Positions 46,484-55,358 of a stretch of 64,000 bases of DNA are shown one piece after another. The position numbers and the translations under genes are program-made. Each line of letters opens with the position of its first letter. Position 1 is the stretch's first letter. The stretch covers positions 1-64,000 of the forward strand of contig NZ_BIFW01000004.1 of NCBI RefSeq assembly GCF_003967595.1. Reading direction: 5' to 3'. Below the pieces are notes generated by a model. It searched no databases, had not been told where the DNA came from, and saw only the letters and a list, made by a program, of their open reading frames with translations. Source of the stretch: Companilactobacillus musae (GTDB taxonomy: Bacteria > Bacillota > Bacilli > Lactobacillales > Lactobacillaceae).

Positions 46484-48283
46484 TTATTTATTAGTTTCAT
46501 TTGCTGCTTGTAATGCATAAAGTTCCGCATAATGCCCTTTAGCAGCCAGTAATTCTTCATGAGTTCCTCTTTCAATAATGCGACCATTATTAAGAACCAA
46601 AATTTGGTCAGCATCTTGAACTGTTGACAGACGATGTGCTATCGCAATGGTTGTACGATCATCACGCATTTTCTTCAAACCAGTTGTAATACTTTGTTCA
46701 GTTTGAGGGTCGATATTGGCAGTTGCTTCATCCAAAATCAAAATTTTAGGATTACGAACGATCGTACGAGCAAACGAGATCAACTGCCTTTGTCCTGTAG
46801 AGAAACTAGCTCCACGTTCAGTAACCTTGGCATGATATTTACCAGGTAATTTCTGGATAAAATCGTCAGCATCAACGAATTTTCCAGCTTGTTGAACTTG
46901 TTCATCAGTGATTTGATCATCAAACATTCTAATATTCTTAGCAATATCACCGTAAAATAAATATGGTTCTTGAATGACCAAGCCCAACTTTTGACGTAAT
47001 TCCTTTGTAGAATAATCACGAATATCATGATCATCTAACAAGATTTTGCCTTCACCAAATTCATAAAAGCGCAATAACAAGCTAATAATCGAACTCTTAC
47101 CACTTCCAGTATGCCCTACAAAGGCTACCGTCTCACCAGGTTGTACAGTAAATGAAATATCTTTCAAAACTGGTTTACCAGGTACATAACTAAATGTTAC
47201 GTGTTGAAATTCAATTTTGCCTTGAGTAATAGCAGTTGAACTGGTTTCATTTTGCTTTGGTGCATTAGTTTCATTATCAAATAGTTTCATAATTCGATAT
47301 CCAGCTACTAAGCCATCTTGGAAAAACGACATATAGTTCATGACATCTGACAATGGATTGAAGAAATTCTGTTGATAAGACAGGAAGGCATAAATCACAC
47401 CCGCTTCAACCACAATGTGCATACTTTGCCAGCCAAAACCACTTAAAGAAATGACCTCTGCCAAAATGAACATCAGACTGATTGTAGGATAAAGCAAGAA
47501 CGCATTAACATTGATCATCTTATTGCGCATTTGAAAATACGCTCCGTTACGATCTTCAAATTCACTTGTCATACGCTTCTGTTGTCCAAACTGTTGAATA
47601 ATGTTGATTCCCATTAAAGATTCATTCAATTTAGTATTGATTTGACTTAAATATTCACGCAAATGTTGATAAATCTTAAAACTCAATTTTTGATATAACC
47701 AAATCAAAAAATAAAGTACAAAGATAAATAAGGCTGTGGCAATTGCCAAAACAACGTTAACTGAAAGCATCGCGATAAAAGCAGATAACATCGCAAAAAA
47801 GGCAATGATGATCATCAAAAATAATGTCCAAAAATTATACAATGTCTTGGTATCATTCGTTACTCTTGAAACAATTGAACCTGCTGGAGTAACGTCAAAA
47901 TAATTCAAACCTAGAGTATGTAATTTATGAAATAGTTTACTTCTAATTCTCTCAAGCGTTCTTTCCGCTCCCATTGCAAAGGCAAACTCTTCAATAAACT
48001 GCACTAAAGCTTTAATAATAGTTCCAATAGCGTACAAAATTGTGAAGCCAACAATTATTTTAATACCTGTACTTTGGTCGGCTAAATAATGGTCCATGTA
48101 GTATTGCAACATTCTTGGCAACAACACATTAACAACACTTAACAAAATCGCAAAGATAACCGCGATTCCAAATTGACGTTTAAATAACCAAGCAAATTTG
48201 AAAAGTCTTTTCAAAACTTGGCGCTGATCTTTCCTAGATAAAGAATGAATTTCATCTAAATCCTTTTGATTTTTATTTTCCAT
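46484..48283 (-). CDS. Heterodimeric ABC multidrug exporter, consensus-site subunit
   Basis: Six membrane helices (about 30-320) precede an ATPase domain. Walker A is GHTGSGKSS, Walker B ILILDEATANID (catalytic E present), while the signature is FSTGQ rather than LSGGQ. This asymmetry is the mark of LmrCD/TM287-288-type heterodimers: this subunit keeps the catalytic Glu but has a degenerate signature. Its start overlaps the end of the partner gene by 11 bases. Substrates are likely amphiphilic drugs or peptides. Confidence 0.9.
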   Translation of the reverse strand: MENKNQKDLDEIHSLSRKDQRQVLKRLFKFAWLFKRQFGIAVIFAILLSVVNVLLPRMLQYYMDHYLADQSTGIKIIVGFTILYAIGTIIKALVQFIEEFAFAMGAERTLERIRSKLFHKLHTLGLNYFDVTPAGSIVSRVTNDTKTLYNFWTLFLMIIIAFFAMLSAFIAMLSVNVVLAIATALFIFVLYFLIWLYQKLSFKIYQHLREYLSQINTKLNESLMGINIIQQFGQQKRMTSEFEDRNGAYFQMRNKMINVNAFLLYPTISLMFILAEVISLSGFGWQSMHIVVEAGVIYAFLSYQQNFFNPLSDVMNYMSFFQDGLVAGYRIMKLFDNETNAPKQNETSSTAITQGKIEFQHVTFSYVPGKPVLKDISFTVQPGETVAFVGHTGSGKSSIISLLLRFYEFGEGKILLDDHDIRDYSTKELRQKLGLVIQEPYLFYGDIAKNIRMFDDQITDEQVQQAGKFVDADDFIQKLPGKYHAKVTERGASFSTGQRQLISFARTIVRNPKILILDEATANIDPQTEQSITTGLKKMRDDRTTIAIAHRLSTVQDADQILVLNNGRIIERGTHEELLAAKGHYAELYALQAANETNK

Positions 48284-50033
48284 TATTTAACCTCCCTTCT
48301 ATCTCAGCATTTCGAGCTTGCAAATTAAATGTATCAGCGTACCAACCAGCTTGATGTAACAACTCTTGATGAGTTCCTTTTTCAACAATCGTACCATGAT
48401 CGACCACAATTATTTGATTAGCATTTTCTACTGAACTCAAACGACTAGCTGCAATAATAGTTGTTCCTTGTTGCCGATTTTTCGCAATCCTCTGTTCAAT
48501 ATTTCGTTCTGTTTTTGAATCGACCGCTGATAAAGAATCATCCAAAATCAATAGCTTAGGATTACTTAGAATAGCTCGAGCAATTGCTAAACGCTGTTTT
48601 TGACCACCAGATAATGACACACCTAATTCTCCAACCTGGGTATCATATTTTTCAGGTATTTTTTCAATATCAGCTTGTAAATCGGCAATATAACTAGCTT
48701 GTTCAACTTTCGATTGACTAGCATGGATATTAGCGAAACGAACATTATCACGAATATCAGTCGAAAATAGGAAATTAGTTTGAGGCACATAGCCAATCGT
48801 ATCTAAATAACTATTCAGGTTATAATCACGAATATCAGTTTTTCCAACCATGATCTGCCCATTATAATGATCAAAATCACGCATTAATAAACCGATGATT
48901 GTTGATTTCCCACCACCAGTTGGACCAACTATTCCTAATGTCTGTCCTTCATCTAAATGAAAGTTAACCTCACTTAAAGCAATTGCCTTATCATCAGGGT
49001 AATGGAATCGCTTAATATCAAAATCAATCGTGCCACTAGGAATAGTCGTTAAAGCATTCTTTGGATTTACCAGCGATGATTTTTCAGCCAATAACTCACT
49101 AATTCGGTCATAACTAGCGGATCCACGTTCCAATAAATTGAACAAACTACCAACTGCATACATTGGCCACATTAGTTCTGCCATATATGTAATGAAGGAA
49201 ACCAATTGTCCGATTGTAATTTTCTGTTGTAAAACGGCTAGTCCACCAAAGATAATCGTTAAAGTATATGAAATACCCATAATTATTGTTGTTAGTGGAT
49301 CAAACAAAGCATCTAAACGATATGAACGTTTATTTGCTTTAATGTTTTGATCAACATATTTGTTAAAATCGGTTTCGTCTTCTTTTTCTTGACCCAGAGC
49401 CTTTAATACTTTAATACCAACGACACTTTCTTGCGTCTTGTTATTAATACTGGAAAAGGCCGCCTGAGAATCTCTGAAGGCTACATGAATCTTGCCTCCT
49501 AAAACATTTGCCATCACTGCTAAAAGTAATAATGGCAAGACAGCTAATAAAGTCAACTTCCAATTGATAAACATCCCCATAGCCAAAATCATGGATGTTC
49601 CTGTAATCAAGGAATCAGCCAAAGTCAAAATTCCTGGACCGGCAACATCACGAACAGCATCAATATCATTAGTGGCATGAGCCATTAGATCACCAGTCCG
49701 CCACTTTTGGTAGAAGGTCGTGTCCATCTTCATAAAATGTCGAAACAATCTACTCCGTAAATCACGTTCCAATACATAGGAACTACCATAAATCATTTTT
49801 TGCCATAAAAATCTTAACAAGTACTGTACAATAGCGACCACAAAAAGTGTCACCATATTAGTAATTAAAAAACTTGCTGTCATATTCTTTTTACTAACAG
49901 CATCAACTACGTTACCAATAATCCGTGGTGGAATAACATTACAAATTGCTACCAAAATTAAAGCAATTACACCAACTAAATATTGTTTCCATTGATGTTT
50001 GAAAAACCAACTTAATCGAGAAAAAATTCCCAT
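48273..50033 (-). CDS. Heterodimeric ABC multidrug exporter, degenerate-site subunit
   Basis: The 586-aa protein has six membrane helices and an ATPase domain with Walker A GPTGGGKST and signature LSGGQKQR, but Walker B reads LLILDDSLSAVD, with Asp in place of the catalytic Glu. It complements the partner at 46484, as in LmrC/LmrD. It is the first gene of a probable four-gene operon (two ABC subunits, DUF3737, PatB-type lyase) driven by a MerR-type promoter at 50075-50105. Confidence 0.9.
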   Translation of the reverse strand: MGIFSRLSWFFKHQWKQYLVGVIALILVAICNVIPPRIIGNVVDAVSKKNMTASFLITNMVTLFVVAIVQYLLRFLWQKMIYGSSYVLERDLRSRLFRHFMKMDTTFYQKWRTGDLMAHATNDIDAVRDVAGPGILTLADSLITGTSMILAMGMFINWKLTLLAVLPLLLLAVMANVLGGKIHVAFRDSQAAFSSINNKTQESVVGIKVLKALGQEKEDETDFNKYVDQNIKANKRSYRLDALFDPLTTIIMGISYTLTIIFGGLAVLQQKITIGQLVSFITYMAELMWPMYAVGSLFNLLERGSASYDRISELLAEKSSLVNPKNALTTIPSGTIDFDIKRFHYPDDKAIALSEVNFHLDEGQTLGIVGPTGGGKSTIIGLLMRDFDHYNGQIMVGKTDIRDYNLNSYLDTIGYVPQTNFLFSTDIRDNVRFANIHASQSKVEQASYIADLQADIEKIPEKYDTQVGELGVSLSGGQKQRLAIARAILSNPKLLILDDSLSAVDSKTERNIEQRIAKNRQQGTTIIAASRLSSVENANQIIVVDHGTIVEKGTHQELLHQAGWYADTFNLQARNAEIEGRLNNGK

Positions 50034-50074
50034 ATTTCCTTCACCACCTAAAATCCCGTCATACTTAGATATTA

Positions 50075-50105
50075 ACTTTACACCCTAAAGTCGACTTTAA
50101 CTCAA
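50075..50105 (-). promoter_or_regulatory. MerR-type promoter of the ABC exporter operon
   Basis: On the minus strand TTGAGT (-35) and TAAAGT (-10) are separated by exactly 19 bases, an over-long spacer typical of MerR-activated promoters. The spacer carries the perfect palindrome TAAAGTCGACTTTA. The same palindrome at the same offset occurs at 55296-55326. Confidence 0.65.
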
Positions 50106-50128
50106 GTATTAAAATTGATTTTTTATGA

Positions 50129-50142
50129 TGAAAACGTTTTAA
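50129..50142. promoter_or_regulatory. cre-like site
   Basis: TGAAAACGTTTTAA matches the CcpA site consensus except for one base. It lies upstream of the ABC exporter promoter. Weak evidence. Confidence 0.25.
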
Positions 50143-50152
50143 TTCAGAATAT

Positions 50153-50236
50153 AAAACAAGGACAGCCTCTATTAAGAAATTCAGGTATGTATTGCATACC
50201 TTGAATATCTCTTAATAAATGCTGTCCTCTTTTAAT
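50153..50236. repeat. Palindromic repeat family, copy E
   Basis: AGGACAGCCTCTATTAAG pairs with CTTAATAAATGCTGTCCT and AATTCAGGTATG pairs with CATACCTTGAAT, giving the best-formed copy. It lies 45 bases behind the lactate oxidase gene on its transcribed side, with a T-run on the minus strand. Confidence 0.75.
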
Positions 50237-50280
50237 TATAATTTTTATCTGACTATACATGATTATGTAGAGCCATAATA

Positions 50281-51381
50281 TTAATCTAATAGTTCAGTAT
50301 TTTTAACATCATTAATTGTCTTAGTTCCAGCTAGTTGCATTGTGATTGATAACTCCATATTTAAATGATCAATTACATCTGTTACACCTTGAGCACCACC
50401 GAGGTTTAGACCATAAATAATTGGACGACCAATAGCTACTAGATCAGCTCCACTAGCCAAGGCTTTAAAGACATGTTCACCACGACGTACACCACTGTCA
50501 AAGACGATTGGTACACGTTTATCAACAACTTCAGCAATGTATGGAAGAACATCGAATGATGCAGGTCCACCATCTAATTGACGACCACCATGATTTGAAA
50601 CCCAGATACCATCTGCACCGAATTCAATTGCCAAATCGGCATCATCAGGTGATTGAATCCCCTTAACAAAGACTGGTAAACCTGACATATCTTTAATCTT
50701 TTGAATATCTGAAGGAATAATTCCTTGTTTGGCTGAAGCATAAATTTCAGAAATTCCTTTACCTTCACCATCTCCGGCAGCATAGCCTGCCAAATTAGGC
50801 ATTGGTAGTGGGAATTGGAACTTGTTAACTATATCAGCTTCACGATAACCACCTAAAGTAGAATCAACTGTTAAAATAATAGCTTTAACTCCCGCCTTAA
50901 CGGCCTTTTTAATCAAAAATTCATTAAACTTATCATCTTTACTCATGTAAAGTTGGAAGAATTGTGGTGCATCTGGAGCAGCTTCTGCAGCATCTTCAAC
51001 TGAAGTACTTCCATAAGTACTGATTGAAAAGATTGAACCAGCATCAGCAACACCCTTAGCCGTATCCTTCTCACCCTTAGCATGTGCTAATCCTTGAGCA
51101 GCAGATGGAGCTTGAATAATTGGTGTCTTTAAATCAATATCCCAAAGCTTAGTACTTAGATCAGCATGATCAATTCCCTGAATGACACGAGGCATGATCT
51201 TTTTCTTATTGAAAGCTTCAGTATTTTGTTTCATAGTCCATTCGTCTTCAGAACCACCACGAATATAACCGAAAGCTCCCTTTTCATTACTCATATGATC
51301 TTTGACACGGGCCTCTAGACCAGCAATATTAACAATATCAACATGATTTTCAGCAGTACTTGCTTCATATTTTTTCTTCAT
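50281..51381 (-). CDS. lox: L-lactate oxidase (FMN-dependent alpha-hydroxy acid oxidase)
   Basis: The 366-aa TIM-barrel flavoprotein has the family signature SNHGGRQLDG with the catalytic histidine and arginine, GYIRGGSEDEWT near the N-terminus, QLYMSKDD, the TVDSTLGGYRE segment and FDSGVRRGEHV. It resembles Aerococcus lactate oxidase over its length. It oxidises L-lactate (or another 2-hydroxy acid) with oxygen, producing pyruvate and hydrogen peroxide. It is monocistronic. Whether lactate is the real substrate is not certain. Confidence 0.85.
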   Translation of the reverse strand: MKKKYEASTAENHVDIVNIAGLEARVKDHMSNEKGAFGYIRGGSEDEWTMKQNTEAFNKKKIMPRVIQGIDHADLSTKLWDIDLKTPIIQAPSAAQGLAHAKGEKDTAKGVADAGSIFSISTYGSTSVEDAAEAAPDAPQFFQLYMSKDDKFNEFLIKKAVKAGVKAIILTVDSTLGGYREADIVNKFQFPLPMPNLAGYAAGDGEGKGISEIYASAKQGIIPSDIQKIKDMSGLPVFVKGIQSPDDADLAIEFGADGIWVSNHGGRQLDGGPASFDVLPYIAEVVDKRVPIVFDSGVRRGEHVFKALASGADLVAIGRPIIYGLNLGGAQGVTDVIDHLNMELSITMQLAGTKTINDVKNTELLD

Positions 51382-51571
51382 TAAAATCCCGTCCTTTAAT
51401 TTGTATTATTCAACAATGATCAGTTTAACCTACATCGGTATATTTTGCTGATATTTGTTCCGAAATTATCAATTTTTCTTTTAATATTAACAAAACAATT
51501 TATTTAATATTGTCGATTAAAAAATATAAAAAAATAACGGATATTTTAACAAATTTATCCGTTATACATTA

Positions 51572-52186
51572 TCAATGTTGTCCAAGTGCCTTACTTAGTC
51601 TCAAATAAGCTACAAAGTGAAATCCAATTCCCGCTAATAAAAACAATGCTCCTAATGGAATATAAAAAATCGAAGCAATAATTGCCAAAATATAAAGACT
51701 TACACTCACTAGTGGATCATATTTATTCTTTGAAAATGATGTTTTTTTCATCAAATCAGATTTCAATTCTTGGTGATTGCCACTATACGCATAAAGAACG
51801 TAAAACATAAAAGATATCAATAAAGCAACTAAATCATAAGTTATAAAAGCTACTCTAATATCATTTAAATTGCCCCGACTTAAAGTATCAGCAACTAAAG
51901 CCATTGGATAATTTATCAATGTAATTGTGAATAGCATTAATAAATTTATTAAGTTCAAATTTCGATTGATCTTTTTGAGCGAATTAAAATAATCATGATG
52001 AAATAACCATAATGTACCTACATAAAAATACGAAACCACATATGCCACCAAGATGGGCCACTGATGAAACATTGCAATTAACAGATGTCCCGATTTAAAG
52101 CTTGGTACTGTAAATTCCAAAACCAAAATGGTGATCAAAATGGCAAATACTCCATCACTAAATGCTAACAATCTATCCTTCGTCAT
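51572..52186 (-). CDS. TMEM175-family potassium channel-like protein
   Basis: The 204-aa protein begins with the TMEM175/DUF1211 signature RLLAFSDGVFAILITILVLE (residues 5-24), in which the FSDGVFAI motif forms the pore-lining helix. Six membrane helices follow. Bacterial TMEM175 proteins are tetrameric K+-permeable channels. It follows the antiporter gene by eight bases, so the two may act together in cation balance. Confidence 0.85.
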   Translation of the reverse strand: MTKDRLLAFSDGVFAILITILVLEFTVPSFKSGHLLIAMFHQWPILVAYVVSYFYVGTLWLFHHDYFNSLKKINRNLNLINLLMLFTITLINYPMALVADTLSRGNLNDIRVAFITYDLVALLISFMFYVLYAYSGNHQELKSDLMKKTSFSKNKYDPLVSVSLYILAIIASIFYIPLGALFLLAGIGFHFVAYLRLSKALGQH

Positions 52187-52194
52187 AGAATCCC

Positions 52195-53358
52195 CTATTC
52201 TACCGCATCATCTGTACTAATAATCTTATTAAAAATAACTGGACAAACTAGACAAGTAATAATAGCCGCTAAAGTAATAGCACCAGCTTGAGGTACCGTA
52301 ATTAGCTTCAAATTTTGTCCAACTTGTAAAATTGGCAAGACTAAAGTAATTGTTGTTGAAGTAACGATAGCCGCTGCACTAGCATATTTTCTGCCAAAAC
52401 GTTTTCTAAAGACAAAGTAGACGATAGCTTTGGAAACAATAAAGGCAACTAGAAAGACCGGTATCAATAATAAAGCTTCCTTATTAGTAAACAATGTTCT
52501 CAAATTCAAATTGACCCCAGTTGTAATAAAGAATACTGGAATAAAGAATCCATATCCCATCGAACTCAATTTCTCTTCAGTATCAGGCTTAGGCTTAAGT
52601 AGTTTCATCACTGCACCTGCCAAGAATGAACCCAAGATATTTTCTGCACCAATTTGTTCTGCAAAAGTTACCAACGTAAAGATCAAGAAAAACGCCAAAC
52701 GAATATCCAATTGCGTGGTAGACTTATCAATCTTATCAAAGAAAATATAAATTCGATTGAATCGACGTAACAGAATAATAGCAATAATAAAGATAACTGG
52801 TAAACCAAAAACCGAAATATAGTGTTGTTGTTTAACAGCTGAATAAATTGTTAATGCTACCAAGGGAATAAACTCACCAAAAGCCGATGTTAATAATATT
52901 GTTTGACCGTAATTAGTATTCAACAAACCGACTTCTTTGAGCAGCGAAATAATTACCCCCAGAGCAATCGTACTGAACAAGATTACGGCCAAGACAAATT
53001 CGCTAAAAATTCCAGTAGCATACAGAATCCCACTGAGAATTATTGACATAATAAATATCGTTACAAATCCAGCAAAAGAAGTTCCTAATGGCGAATAAGT
53101 AGACTTATCTTTTTTAGGTTCCAAGAGTGAAAAGTCAATTTCCATTCCCCCTAAAAAGATCAACATGATAACACCCAAATTAGCAATATATTGCACGCTC
53201 ACATCTGGATGAACGATATTCAGTCCAGTTTTACCGATGATGATTCCCATAATAATTTCTGAGATAGCTGTCGGCATTCTCTGTAAATGAAATCTAGCTG
53301 TAATTAATGGTGTAATTAAAGCCGCAAATAAAACTATTAATAATGCAAATTTTTCCAT
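52195..53358 (-). CDS. Cation:proton antiporter (CPA2/NapA-like)
   Basis: The protein has about twelve membrane helices in the order of CPA2 antiporters: RFHLQRMPTAISEIIMGIIIGKTGLNIV, then LGVIMLIFLGGMEIDF. It should exchange Na+ or K+ for protons. No C-terminal TrkA domain is present. ATG at 53358 is chosen behind GTGAGGATAAT; the GTG at 53376 would lie in front of that site. It leads a two-gene unit with the TMEM175-type gene. Confidence 0.88.
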   Translation of the reverse strand: MEKFALLIVLFAALITPLITARFHLQRMPTAISEIIMGIIIGKTGLNIVHPDVSVQYIANLGVIMLIFLGGMEIDFSLLEPKKDKSTYSPLGTSFAGFVTIFIMSIILSGILYATGIFSEFVLAVILFSTIALGVIISLLKEVGLLNTNYGQTILLTSAFGEFIPLVALTIYSAVKQQHYISVFGLPVIFIIAIILLRRFNRIYIFFDKIDKSTTQLDIRLAFFLIFTLVTFAEQIGAENILGSFLAGAVMKLLKPKPDTEEKLSSMGYGFFIPVFFITTGVNLNLRTLFTNKEALLLIPVFLVAFIVSKAIVYFVFRKRFGRKYASAAAIVTSTTITLVLPILQVGQNLKLITVPQAGAITLAAIITCLVCPVIFNKIISTDDAVE

Positions 53359-53474
53359 AATATTATCCTCACGCAATGATAATATAACATTCGCTCTTAT
53401 AAAAAAAGTCTAGCCACTTATAATTAGGTTTCTTTACAACTAATAAGGAATATTAAAAAATAGCTACTTCTAAT

Positions 53475-54689
53475 TTAATCCACTTCAGTATTTAACTTTT
53501 CAGGCTCACCAATAACAAAATGATCTATTACTGCAATAATCAAAAATACCAAAGCCACTAAACAGACACCCAACCAACCGGCATGACTCCATGCCCATGT
53601 TGCCAAAAGTGTCCCAAATGATCCACCTAAAAAGTAGCTAAACATAAAGATGGAATTATTTCGGCTACTCTGTTGACGATTCAATGATTGAACGATTGCT
53701 TGATTTGAAACTTGACTGAACTGTGTCCCTAAATCTAGCAAAACAATTCCAACGATTAAACCGATCATCCAAAAACCAATCAACCAGAAGACCACAAAAG
53801 CTAAACCTGAAAAGATCATACTCAAACCTATCGTCAACTTAGGTGAACGTTGATCAACTAAGTCACCGACCCAAGGCGCTACCAAAACACCGGCAATTCC
53901 TAACAAGCCTAATAAACCAGCAACATTACTACCTAGGTGATACTGACTAGCTAAGTAAAATGCCAAAGTTGACCATAAAACATTCGACATCCCAAACATA
54001 CAAAATCCATTAATAGCTGAACCTCTCAAGGCCTTTTGATGCGTAAATAATTTTGGCAAAGTCTTAATAACGGTCCAATATTTCAAATCACGATGACCAC
54101 GTTCATCATGTGGCAAGAATTGATGAACAATTACTAAAAAGACCAAATCTATTCCTGCAGCGATTAAATAGATATCTTGCCATGGCATAATACTACCTAG
54201 TAAACCACTAAAAGATCGTGACAATAAAATTCCCGTCAATAAACCACTCAAAACTATTCCTAAAACTTTTCCTCGTTGTAAAACAGGGGCTAAGTAACCC
54301 GCATAAGGAATAATAATTTGTGGTGCCACCGAAGTAATCCCGATCAAAGCAGTAGCCACCGCAAAAACAACCGCATTTGGTGCCAAAAAAGCTAATAATA
54401 ACGAAATAATTGATAAGATCATCATAAATTGAATCAAATGATAGCGATCAAAAATATCGCCCAAAGGCACTATCAACAACAATCCAAAGGCATATCCTAA
54501 TTGCGTAATCATCGCCAACATACCTACAACTGCCTTTGAAATACCAAAATCAGTTGCAATTAAATTCTCAATTGGCTGAATAAAATTCAAATTAGCAACG
54601 ATAACACCAGTTACCACCGCCATTAATAAAATTGTTTTTTTAGATAAAGTTCTTGTTTCTTCCAAGCTAAATCTCCCCTTACTTCCCAA
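53475..54689 (-). CDS. MFS transporter
   Basis: The 404-aa protein has twelve membrane helices with the MFS loop LGDIFDRYHLIQ and QLGYAFGLLLIVPLGD of the drug-resistance DHA1 group. Its start overlaps the PadR gene upstream by 11 bases, so the regulator and exporter are co-transcribed. It is probably an exporter induced when the PadR repressor binds a drug-like compound; substrate unknown. Confidence 0.87.
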   Translation of the reverse strand: MGSKGRFSLEETRTLSKKTILLMAVVTGVIVANLNFIQPIENLIATDFGISKAVVGMLAMITQLGYAFGLLLIVPLGDIFDRYHLIQFMMILSIISLLLAFLAPNAVVFAVATALIGITSVAPQIIIPYAGYLAPVLQRGKVLGIVLSGLLTGILLSRSFSGLLGSIMPWQDIYLIAAGIDLVFLVIVHQFLPHDERGHRDLKYWTVIKTLPKLFTHQKALRGSAINGFCMFGMSNVLWSTLAFYLASQYHLGSNVAGLLGLLGIAGVLVAPWVGDLVDQRSPKLTIGLSMIFSGLAFVVFWLIGFWMIGLIVGIVLLDLGTQFSQVSNQAIVQSLNRQQSSRNNSIFMFSYFLGGSFGTLLATWAWSHAGWLGVCLVALVFLIIAVIDHFVIGEPEKLNTEVD

Positions 54690-55209
54690 GTTCTTTTAAA
54701 GACAACCTAACCCAATCAATTGCCGCCTTATTTTTCATTTGTTTCAATGAAATAACCCATCTGGCATTTTTCAAATCAGGTTCAGATATTTTAGTTTTTT
54801 CTAAATCAGCTGACTGTTTTGTCAATAAACTTTGATTACTCAATAAATAATCTTGATAATCCAGCAATATTTTTTGACGTAATTTGATATCCACTTGATG
54901 AAAATTACGAAATTTTACACTATAAGTAAACTCAAGGTTTGGATTCAATGGAACTTTTTGAACCATTAGTTCTTTGAATCGTTCACGCCCTAGTTCAGTG
55001 ATCGTAGCCACCTTTTTGGTTCGTTTACCAACTTCACTTTCTTCTTCAAGACTAATGTAACCAGCTTCATGTAATCTTTTAAAAAGTGGATAAATCATTC
55101 CAAAACTAATTTTTCGTTGTTGTCCCACTATTTGCTGTAAAATCTGTCGCATCAAATAACCGCTCATTGACTCATCCATTAATTGACCTAAAACAAATAA
55201 ATCATACAT
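54679..55209 (-). CDS. PadR family regulator (long type)
   Basis: The 176-aa protein has the PadR winged helix (YDLFVLGQLMDESMSGYLMRQ, SFGMIYPLFKRLHEAGYI, wing TELGRERF) and a C-terminal dimerisation helix pair (about 110-175). ATG at 55209 follows AAGGAGAAC; the longer frame to 55254 reads through the operator. Two palindromes in its promoter fit autoregulation. It is co-transcribed with the MFS gene. Confidence 0.88.
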   Translation of the reverse strand: MYDLFVLGQLMDESMSGYLMRQILQQIVGQQRKISFGMIYPLFKRLHEAGYISLEEESEVGKRTKKVATITELGRERFKELMVQKVPLNPNLEFTYSVKFRNFHQVDIKLRQKILLDYQDYLLSNQSLLTKQSADLEKTKISEPDLKNARWVISLKQMKNKAAIDWVRLSLKELGK

Positions 55210-55222
55210 AAAGTTCTCCTTA

Positions 55223-55239
55223 TATATCAGACTGATATA
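55223..55239. promoter_or_regulatory. PadR operator, copy 1
   Basis: TATATCAGACTGATATA is a perfect palindrome around one central base, placed just before the ribosome binding site of the PadR gene. Confidence 0.65.
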
Positions 55240-55256
55240 AAATAACTTTCCCAATA

Positions 55257-55273
55257 TATATCAGTCTGATATT
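55257..55273. promoter_or_regulatory. PadR operator, copy 2
   Basis: TATATCAGTCTGATATT repeats the first operator with one end mismatch, 34 bases away centre to centre. Confidence 0.6.
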
Positions 55274-55295
55274 GGTGTCAAATTGAAAATCGTGC

Positions 55296-55326
55296 TTGAC
55301 CTAAAGTCGACTTTAAGTAATATGCT
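55296..55326 (+). promoter_or_regulatory. MerR-type promoter of the RibD-like reductase
   Basis: TTGACC (-35) and TATGCT (-10) are 19 bases apart with the palindrome TAAAGTCGACTTTA in the spacer, directly after the -35. This is the same design as at 50075-50105 and resembles AdhR-like MerR operators. Confidence 0.65.
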
Positions 55327-55358
55327 AAATTTAAATCAAATCAAAAGGAGCAACAAAA

